DNA of 64,000 nt from JANXUC01 sp964619065 (GTDB taxonomy: Bacteria; Acidobacteriota; Terriglobia; Terriglobales; Acidobacteriaceae). The stretch's first letter is position 1, and each line of letters opens with the position of its first letter. The position numbers were made by a program, and so were the translations under genes. Below, in pieces: positions 57,916-64,000 of the stretch. Location: positions 1-64,000 of the forward strand of contig CAZUCC010000002.1 of assembly GCA_964619065.1 (NCBI GenBank). Direction: 5' to 3'. Below the pieces are notes generated by a model that made no database searches, was not told the origin of the DNA, and saw only the letters and a program-made list of their open reading frames with translations.

Positions 57916-57946
57916 ATTATGAAAATGAATTTCAATTTCAATATCA
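57916..57946. promoter_or_regulatory. Fur-box-like operator of the iron operon
   Basis: TGAAAATGAATTTCA at 57920-57934 is a 7-1-7 near-palindrome that agrees with the Fur consensus TGATAATGATTATCA at 12 of 15 positions. On the minus strand it is extended by two more GAAATT-like hexamers (GATATTGAAATTGAAATT), the array typical of overlapping Fur sites. It lies about 20-45 bases before the FTR1 start codon and would cover the promoter. Confidence 0.75.
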
Positions 57947-58037
57947 CCAGAATAACGGTCCTTGCCTCCTAGCGTCAATGACGGCTATCACCACGCCTGT
58001 AACAGTTTTGTAAGAGTTATATGCCGTGGCCGAAGTG

Positions 58038-58748
58038 CTAGTCCGGCAGTCGCCGCAAGAATTTCTTCGCTTCCTCGAAGTGCAGAAAGCGCTTCTCTTC
58101 GGCCACGAACGCTGCGGAATGGACACAGCGGCGGCTGCCGCGCAGCTTCACCGGATGCTTCAAATGCAGCATCTCGTGATAGACGATGTACTCCACGGCG
58201 TAGCGCGGCACGCGGACATCGTCGAACACGCGGCTCACCACAATGGTGTTATGCGCTGGATCGAAATGTCCCAGGCTGCGGCGAGCCAGATTCAGGCTCC
58301 ACGTCAGCCGCGGACGTCCGAGCAGTCCATGAAAGTAACGCGTGTTTAATTCCTCGAAAATTGCTTCGAGGTTATAGATGTGCCCTTGCGGCGCGCGCAA
58401 CCGTTTGCGGCCTCGCGCCTGGCGGACAATCTGCGCCTTGGCGGCAAAGTCACGACTGGCGACGTAGCGCCGGTATCGTGCACTGTGACTTGGCTCGATC
58501 CGCGTTCGATAAATCTTTGCCAGCAGGATGTGCGCGATGGCGCCCAGTACGCTTTCCGGCGCTCCTTCAATCAGGTCGGAAAGCCGTACCAGCAACCGTC
58601 CCTGCCGCATACGGATCGTGTGATTCACCCCAGCATAGGGATAGAACTCGACCGCCAGCTCCGGCATAGGGGCGCGGGGCCGCAATGCGCGGTAGGTCTG
58701 TTGGAAAACTTCGAGCAGCTGTGGCTTCACGTGAGGTGAGACTAGCAT
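58038..58748 (-). CDS. SprT-like zinc metallopeptidase domain protein
   Basis: This 236-residue protein has the HExxH zinc motif in VEYIVYHEMLHLKHP, with a further His in the following LKHP and CVHSAAF. Upstream are the SprT-type features EELNTRYFHGLLGRPRLTWS and AHNTIVVSRVFDDVRVPRYAV. The arrangement resembles SprT/YgjP-like and Spartan-type proteases, which act in the cytoplasm on protein-DNA adducts or unfolded proteins. I use the ATG at 58748; a longer frame to 58829 would run into the next gene. The function remains unproven. Confidence 0.82.
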   Translation of the reverse strand: MLVSPHVKPQLLEVFQQTYRALRPRAPMPELAVEFYPYAGVNHTIRMRQGRLLVRLSDLIEGAPESVLGAIAHILLAKIYRTRIEPSHSARYRRYVASRDFAAKAQIVRQARGRKRLRAPQGHIYNLEAIFEELNTRYFHGLLGRPRLTWSLNLARRSLGHFDPAHNTIVVSRVFDDVRVPRYAVEYIVYHEMLHLKHPVKLRGSRRCVHSAAFVAEEKRFLHFEEAKKFLRRLPD

Positions 58749-58785
58749 GGCGGAAATCGCCCGTATCAGTGTCTCTGGTACCCGT

Positions 58786-59310
58786 CTATTTCTTCTTCTT
58801 GTTCCCGGCGGAGGCAATCTGCTCTTCAAGCAGCTTCTTGTGCTCGATTGTGCCAGTGGTGACAGCCTCGACGATGCTACTCATGACGAAATCGCATTCT
58901 GTGCGCTCCTCGGCGGTCAGGTTGTGCTGGAGGCCCTCGATCCGGGCGTGGAATTCACTGTCCGCCGCCAGCACAGGTTTCAGTGCCTTCCGCAGGTCGG
59001 CTTTCCGATCTTCGTACATACTGATGTTGTCGTCGAGCTCGTCATAGACCGCCAGGAAATTCTCCATCAAATCGTGCAGAGCCCGCGGGCTGTCGGCATC
59101 AGATTTTTCCTGCGTCCTGGCCTGCTCAATCGCGGTCAGCCGGACGCGCGCAAAATCAGCGAGGAGTTTCAGCCGCTTCTCCGGCTCCAAAGCTACTTCG
59201 CGGAGTTGATCGATTTCCTCTTGTGTGAGGGGATCGCGCTGCCGCGCCGTTGCCGTGCCTCCGGCTAAAACGAGACCGGCCAGAAGCGTCCACTGGAGCC
59301 AGCGCTTCAT
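58786..59310 (-). CDS. Secreted helical hypothetical protein
   Basis: This 174-residue protein has a signal peptide (MKRWLQWTLLAGLVLAGGTATA) and a long helical, acidic/basic region (REVALEPEKRLKLLADFARVRLTAIEQ, LHDLMENFLAVYDELDDNISMYEDRKADLRKAL). It ends KKKK. It resembles periplasmic coiled-coil proteins. Its ATG overlaps the TGA of the gene upstream (ATGA), so both are translated together. No family is recognised. Confidence 0.75.
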   Translation of the reverse strand: MKRWLQWTLLAGLVLAGGTATARQRDPLTQEEIDQLREVALEPEKRLKLLADFARVRLTAIEQARTQEKSDADSPRALHDLMENFLAVYDELDDNISMYEDRKADLRKALKPVLAADSEFHARIEGLQHNLTAEERTECDFVMSSIVEAVTTGTIEHKKLLEEQIASAGNKKKK

Positions 59311-59753
59311 TTCTTCCCCTTCTCAAACATGTGTTCCAGCAGCCGGGTCCGAAGTTTCTCCAGATGGTCCATGGCGGCATCCACGGGGGGTTGGTCTTCA
59401 ACGGTGAGAACGCGTTTCAAATTGCCCAGGCGGTGGCTGATCTCGCGCAGTTCAATCTCAAGTTGCTTTTCACGCTTCTTGGTGCGAATAGCAGCGTCCG
59501 TTGCCTTCTCTGCGTATGCGGCCAAATCCCGCAGCGCGGCTTTTGCCGCCTCAGGATGCCCCTCGGTAAAACCGCCCATGGTTTCATCCAATGCGCGGCG
59601 TGCGACATCCGCGCACATCCGGGCACACTCTTCCGGGCGAACTCGGTCCGCTCGAGCTTTCAACTCGTCGTAAGTATCCGGCTTGTCCGCCCGCGCTCTA
59701 GCGTCACCGAAGCAGAGTAGGAAAACTGTGCTGACTAGTAGGCTGTGTTTCAT
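59307..59753 (-). CDS. Secreted helical hypothetical protein (partner)
   Basis: This 148-residue exported protein has a signal peptide (MKHSLLVSTVFLLCFGDARARA) and a helical region with two cysteines (ECARMCADVARRALDE) followed by LEIELREISHRLGNLKRVLTVED and a C-terminal helix. It is translationally coupled to the following gene. The VEDQPPVDAAMDHLEKLRTRL helix suggests a small helical bundle. No family is recognised. It lies 35 bases downstream of the TPR gene on the same strand. Confidence 0.75.
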   Translation of the reverse strand: MKHSLLVSTVFLLCFGDARARADKPDTYDELKARADRVRPEECARMCADVARRALDETMGGFTEGHPEAAKAALRDLAAYAEKATDAAIRTKKREKQLEIELREISHRLGNLKRVLTVEDQPPVDAAMDHLEKLRTRLLEHMFEKGKK

Positions 59754-59788
59754 AAGGCTAGCCTTCTTTTGTGGTACTTCTTCCTTCG

Positions 59789-61150
59789 TTACTTTTTTGG
59801 CTCAATCGCGATTAAACGATGCCGTGCCTGCCATTCCTGATCGGGAAACTTGCCCTCCGCTGTTTCCAAAAACTTGTGGTAATTGACCGCCGCGTTCTTA
59901 AAGTCCCGCAGATGGTCAAACGCCGTGGCCCGTAGAAAATAGCCATAAGGTAATTCTGGCAGGAACTTCGCCCTCGCGTCGAGAGCGGAGATTGTCAGCG
60001 GATAGTTCTTGTTCTGGTCCGCGGCGGCCGCGAGGTCCCCGTAAGCGCCACCAAAGTCCGGTTTCAACTTGACTGCGGCCAGGAACTCAGCCTGTGCCTC
60101 CGGAAACTTGTGTTGGTCCAACAGCGACTTTCCCAAGGCATGGTGCAATTCGGCATCGTTCGGCGTCGATGTGAGTAACTGGCGGTAGAGTGGCTCCGCC
60201 TGTGCGTTTTTCTTTTGCAATGAATAGATATCCGCCAGATCGCGAACAGCGCCAGCATCCCCTGGGGCCAGCTTGAGACCCGTTTCCATCTCGTTCACCG
60301 CTTCGTCGTACTTGCCTGTCGCCGCCAGCACGCGCCCGAGTTGCACGTGCAACACGGCATCGCCACCGCGGGCAGCTACTAGCTTGCGCAGCATGGCTTC
60401 CGCTTCGGGAAAGCGCTTCTCTTGCATGTAGAGATTGGCCAATGCCGTGACCGCTTCACTCGACGAACTGTCTGTGGCTGGACCCGGCTTCAAAGCTAGT
60501 TGATACTCCGCTTCGGCGCCTTTCCCGTCCTTCTGCCGCTCCAATAAAGCGCCCAGTGCAAGATGCGTTTCAGCATTTCCTGGCTGCAGTTTCAGCGCCG
60601 CGCGATAAGCTGCGACTGCATCTTCCGGCTTGCTCGTTTCAAGAACATGCGCCAGCGATAACCACGCGCGTGTTAATCCTTCTTCGGCTTTGTCCGTTGG
60701 CTTCAGCAGGGTTGCGGCGCGAAGAAATGTCTCGGCCTCAGGATTGCCAGTGCGTGCCAGCATCAACCCCAGATTTAAATTGGACTCGAAAATATCCGGG
60801 TTCGCGGCAACCGCTTTGCGATACGCACCGATCGAATCGTCCTTGCGCCCCTGTTCGTTGTAGAGAAACCCCAAATCAAACCAGGCCCTATAACTCTTCG
60901 TGTCCCGCGTCGTCACCGCGCTCAGCAGCTTTTCCGCCGTTACGTAGTCTTTCTTGTCGATAGCGTCTTCAGCTTGCCGTATTTCGGTTGGGAATTCGCC
61001 CTCCACGGCGACTCTGTGATGCCGGATGGTCTGCCCCGTCGTCTTTCCCGCCTGTGCCAGCGCGAGTCCGCTCGCGCCTAGAACCAACGAAGTCGAGAGC
61101 AGCCAGCATCGCCCACGGATTGCAGTTCGACTTCGCATCTTCTCTGTCAC
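59789..61150 (-). CDS. Secreted tetratricopeptide repeat protein
   Basis: This 453-residue protein begins at GTG (61150), whose GTGA overlaps the uvrA stop, and has a signal peptide (GRCWLLSTSLVLGASGLALAQA). About nine TPR units follow, for example AWFDLGFLYNEQGRKDDSIGAYRKAVAANPD and HLALGALLERQKDGKGAEAEYQLAL. TPRs form a superhelix for protein-protein contacts. The exported location suggests a periplasmic or outer-membrane scaffold, perhaps with the two following secreted proteins. No catalytic domain is present. Confidence 0.9.
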   Translation of the reverse strand: MTEKMRSRTAIRGRCWLLSTSLVLGASGLALAQAGKTTGQTIRHHRVAVEGEFPTEIRQAEDAIDKKDYVTAEKLLSAVTTRDTKSYRAWFDLGFLYNEQGRKDDSIGAYRKAVAANPDIFESNLNLGLMLARTGNPEAETFLRAATLLKPTDKAEEGLTRAWLSLAHVLETSKPEDAVAAYRAALKLQPGNAETHLALGALLERQKDGKGAEAEYQLALKPGPATDSSSSEAVTALANLYMQEKRFPEAEAMLRKLVAARGGDAVLHVQLGRVLAATGKYDEAVNEMETGLKLAPGDAGAVRDLADIYSLQKKNAQAEPLYRQLLTSTPNDAELHHALGKSLLDQHKFPEAQAEFLAAVKLKPDFGGAYGDLAAAADQNKNYPLTISALDARAKFLPELPYGYFLRATAFDHLRDFKNAAVNYHKFLETAEGKFPDQEWQARHRLIAIEPKK

Positions 61151-64000
61151 ACGACTCCGGCCTTCCCGTCCAACGCTCGCGCCAGGAATTTTCCCGTATA
61201 CGACGTTGTGTTCCGGGCAATCGTTTCCGGCGGACCCACGGCCACGACCTCACCACCGCGTGCGCCGCCCTCTGGTCCGAGGTCAATCGCCCAGTCCGCC
61301 GTCTTGATCACTTCCAGATTATGCTCGATCACGACAATCGAGCCCCCTGCCTCTATCAGACGTCGAAAGGCCGATAAAAGTTTGCTCACATCGTCAAAAT
61401 GCAGTCCTGTCGTCGGTTCGTCAAAAATGTACAGGGTGCGCCAGCGGTGCTTTTTTACCTCTTCCTTGGGACGACCCGCCAGCCGGGCCGCCGGCTGCAA
61501 ATGCGCCGCCAGTTTCATGCGCTGCGCTTCGCCTCCGGAAAGCGTTGACGCCGATTGACCCAGCCGCAAATAACTCAGTCCCACTTCGTCGAGAACGCGA
61601 AGCTTGTCCACGATCTTCGGAACACCGGCAAAGAAGTGCAGCGCTTCTTTCACTGTTAGATTCAGCGCTTCGTGGATATTCTTGCCTTTGTACCGCACCT
61701 CCAGCACCTGCGGCTTATAGCGCGTCCCATGGCATTCCTCGCAGATCAATTCCACATCCGCCAGAAACTGCATCTCCACGGTGACCGTGCCATCTCCCTG
61801 GCAAGTGTCGCAACGTCCGCCAGGAATATTGAAAGAGAAATGTCCTGCGGTGAGGCCCTTCTTCTTGGCCTCGGGAATCGAGGCATACAAGTCGCGAATC
61901 CCGTCGAAGGCCTTGGTATATGTAACTGGGTTCGAGCGCGGAGTCCGTCCAATCGGCGATTGATCCACCAGCACAATCTCGTCGATGAAATCTTCCCCTG
62001 CGATCTCCCGGCACTGGGCGGGCTGTGCGCTGCCAATCTGTTTTTTTGCTGCAGCCAGCGACGGAAAGAGAACGTCGTGCACTAGGCTTGATTTACCAGA
62101 GCCCGAAACCCCTGTTACGGCCACCAGCATGTCCAGCGGAATTGCGACGTCAATCTTCTTCAGATTGTGCGCTTGAGCGCCGAGAATCTGAATTTGACGC
62201 TTTCCTGTTGCCCGCCGAGCCGCTGGAAGTTGAATGCGCAAATCGCCGGAAAGATACCGCCCTGTGAGCGATGTCTTCTGCGCCACGATATCGTCGTAAG
62301 TTCCGCTGGCCACCACTCGTCCGCCATGCTCGCCCGCTCCCGGGCCAAGATCCAGAATATGGCCGGCAGCGCGCATGATTCCGGCGTCGTGTTCCACTAC
62401 GAGAATAGTATTGCCTAGATCCCGCAGCCCTTGCAGAATCTTGATCAGCCGGTGGGTATCGCGGCTGTGCAAGCCAATCGACGGCTCATCCAGAATGTAA
62501 AGCGTGCCCACCAGCCGTGAACCGAGCGATGTCGCGAGCTGAATCCGCTGCGCCTCGCCTCCTGAAAGCGTCGATGACAGACGGTCCAGCGTCAGATACT
62601 CCAGTCCTACATCGATCAGGAAGTGCAGCCTTTCGGAAATCTCTTGCAGAATTTTTTCTGCGATGCTGGTCTGCTCCGCCGTAAGCTCGACCCCGGCGAA
62701 AAACTTAGCCGTCTGTTCGACCGTCATGTTGCAGACGTCACAGATATTCTTTTCGCCAACTCGTACCGTGCGCGCTTCTGCACGCAGCCGTGTCCCATTG
62801 CAATCAGGACACACCGAGTACCCGCGATACCGGCTCAAAAACACGCGCACGTGCAGCTTGTACTTCTTCCGTTCCAGGTACTGAAAGAATCCTCGAATTC
62901 CGCCAAAACGCCCGTCGCCCCGCATCACGAATTCCTGATGCTCTGGCCGCAAGTCCAACCACGGTACATCCAGGGGCAACCCCGCCTCCTTGGCGACCTT
63001 CTTCATCTCGTTGAAGTAGACGCGATATTTCGGCTTGGTCCACGGCTCGATCGCCCCTTCGGAGAGAGTCTTCGACCGGTCTGGGATGACCAGGCCCATG
63101 TCGAAATCAATGGTGTTCCCAAATCCTTGGCAGCGTGGGCACGCTCCGTACGGATTGTTGAAAGAGAACAGACGCGGCTCCGGCTCCTCATACCGGGTCC
63201 CGCAGCGTTTGCACTCAAACCGCTGTGCGTAACGCAGCCGCTCCGGCTCAGTGTCGCCGCTTTCAGCCCGAGGCACAGTTTCCAGAATGACCTCGCCGGC
63301 CTCGCGATAACAGCTCTCCACGGCATCGATCAGCCGCGCCCGGATTTCCGTCGGATCCGCTGACAACACAAGCCTGTCGACCAAAGCAAATACCGGCTCA
63401 CCAAAATTCACATCCAACAGTGATTCCGGCGACGAGAATTCAAAAATCTGTCCTCCTTGCCACAGCCGATTGAAGCCGCGCTTCCGCAGTTCAAAGAGTC
63501 GCGCTTTCAGGAGATCAACATGCAGTGCTGCGGCAGCGGCCGCTTCTCCCGCGGCTTTCTTCTGGCCGCGCGCCTTCTTCTTTGCGCCCGTCATCCCTGT
63601 GTCGGAAGCCCCAGTACCAGCAGCTTGCACGCCCGCTCTTGTGAACTCCGCTGTTTGCACGGGGAAAAACACATTCAACCGCGTCCCCGCTGGCATGCGC
63701 AGCACGGTATCTGCAATCTCATCAACCGTGTCTTTTTTGACTTCCTGTCCGCATTGCAGGCAATACGTCCGCCCCACCCGGGCAAATAGCAGCCGCAAGT
63801 AGTCGTAGATTTCCGTAGCTGTCGCCACAGTCGAGCGCGGATTACGCGTGCTATTTTTCTGGCGGATTGCTACAGCAGGAGCGATCCCATCAATCACGTC
63901 CACATCGGGCTTCTCGATGCGCTCCAGGAATTGCCGCGCATACGCGGAGAGCGACTCCACGTACCGCCGCTGCCCCTCGGCGTAGATGGTGTCAAAGGCG
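61147..64000 (-). CDS. uvrA: UvrA excinuclease ATPase subunit, 5' end beyond the window
   Basis: This is most of the DNA damage recognition ATPase of nucleotide excision repair. The frame continues past base 64000, where revcomp reads AFDTIYAEGQRRYVES, just after the first Walker A loop. It shows the interaction and zinc modules CERCGTRYEEPEPRLFSFNN, GVSGSGKSSLVHDVL (second Walker A), CDTCQGDGTVTVEM, two LSGGEAQR signatures and ILDEPSIGLH and IFDEPTTGLH Walker B regions. An unusual Ala/Lys-rich insertion (about 45 residues, DNA 63510-63660) lies in the UvrB-binding domain. The gene is complete at its 3' end. Confidence 0.97.
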   Translation of the reverse strand, partial: AFDTIYAEGQRRYVESLSAYARQFLERIEKPDVDVIDGIAPAVAIRQKNSTRNPRSTVATATEIYDYLRLLFARVGRTYCLQCGQEVKKDTVDEIADTVLRMPAGTRLNVFFPVQTAEFTRAGVQAAGTGASDTGMTGAKKKARGQKKAAGEAAAAAALHVDLLKARLFELRKRGFNRLWQGGQIFEFSSPESLLDVNFGEPVFALVDRLVLSADPTEIRARLIDAVESCYREAGEVILETVPRAESGDTEPERLRYAQRFECKRCGTRYEEPEPRLFSFNNPYGACPRCQGFGNTIDFDMGLVIPDRSKTLSEGAIEPWTKPKYRVYFNEMKKVAKEAGLPLDVPWLDLRPEHQEFVMRGDGRFGGIRGFFQYLERKKYKLHVRVFLSRYRGYSVCPDCNGTRLRAEARTVRVGEKNICDVCNMTVEQTAKFFAGVELTAEQTSIAEKILQEISERLHFLIDVGLEYLTLDRLSSTLSGGEAQRIQLATSLGSRLVGTLYILDEPSIGLHSRDTHRLIKILQGLRDLGNTILVVEHDAGIMRAAGHILDLGPGAGEHGGRVVASGTYDDIVAQKTSLTGRYLSGDLRIQLPAARRATGKRQIQILGAQAHNLKKIDVAIPLDMLVAVTGVSGSGKSSLVHDVLFPSLAAAKKQIGSAQPAQCREIAGEDFIDEIVLVDQSPIGRTPRSNPVTYTKAFDGIRDLYASIPEAKKKGLTAGHFSFNIPGGRCDTCQGDGTVTVEMQFLADVELICEECHGTRYKPQVLEVRYKGKNIHEALNLTVKEALHFFAGVPKIVDKLRVLDEVGLSYLRLGQSASTLSGGEAQRMKLAAHLQPAARLAGRPKEEVKKHRWRTLYIFDEPTTGLHFDDVSKLLSAFRRLIEAGGSIVVIEHNLEVIKTADWAIDLGPEGGARGGEVVAVGPPETIARNTTSYTGKFLARALDGKAGVV

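Overview
This 64 kb window is a piece of a high-GC bacterial chromosome. It most likely comes from an Acidobacteriota member of the Koribacter/Terriglobia type. The evidence is Gram-negative envelope genes (LptF/LptG permease, PagL-like deacylase, lspA, bactofilin), a two-domain FtcD, many secreted acidobacterial-type hypotheticals, and interspersed repeats ending in TGTCATCCTGAGCG/CGCTCAGGATGACA, which I associate with that phylum. This assignment is inference. No rRNA, tRNA, CRISPR array, prophage or intact insertion sequence was seen.

Layout. 1-770: groES-groEL heat-shock operon behind a sigma70-type promoter and a CIRCE operator. 0.9-7.4 kb: an ArsR/SRPBCC operon with an operator over its start codon, an EVE-domain gene, a Tat-exported ferritin-like protein, an acyl-CoA ligase and purQ. 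7.4-19.7 kb: a short PerM-like membrane protein, a membrane hydrolase, yebC, several small secreted proteins, a transglutaminase, ftcD, glmU, a bactofilin and a methyltransferase. 19.7-25.8 kb: a minus-strand run of LptF-LptG fusion, MsbA-type ABC exporter, methyltransferase and FAD oxidoreductase. 26-31.4 kb: response regulator, then glgB divergent from a GH57 glycosidase. 31.6-39.6 kb: VOC protein, enolase, DUF2059 protein, gpmI, 2-hydroxyacid dehydrogenase, TonB-C protein, zinc-ribbon/NTF2 protein and a hydrolase, with two ~150 bp repeat elements. 39.7-47.6 kb: a repeat protein, a GAF-GAF-degenerate GGDEF protein, a small zinc protein, an ECF sigma/anti-sigma pair, a GAF protein and a lytic transglycosylase. 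47.7-53 kb: lspA, ileS and murI. 53-57.9 kb: an iron operon. 58-64 kb: SprT-like protease, two secreted proteins, a TPR protein and the 3' part of uvrA.

The most striking system is the minus-strand operon at 57.9-53.0 kb. It encodes an FTR1 iron permease fused to a DUF2318 domain, two MacB/FtsX-type ABC permeases, and an ABC ATPase whose C-terminus is a DtxR-like metalloregulator with a Cys-x2-Glu-His metal site and an extra His/Cys-rich loop. A Fur-box-like palindrome lies just upstream. Parts of this resemble the FTR1/P19/ABC iron systems of Campylobacter. The ATPase-DtxR fusion would place the transport motor and an iron-sensing DNA-binding domain on one polypeptide. It is the best candidate here for an undescribed mechanism.
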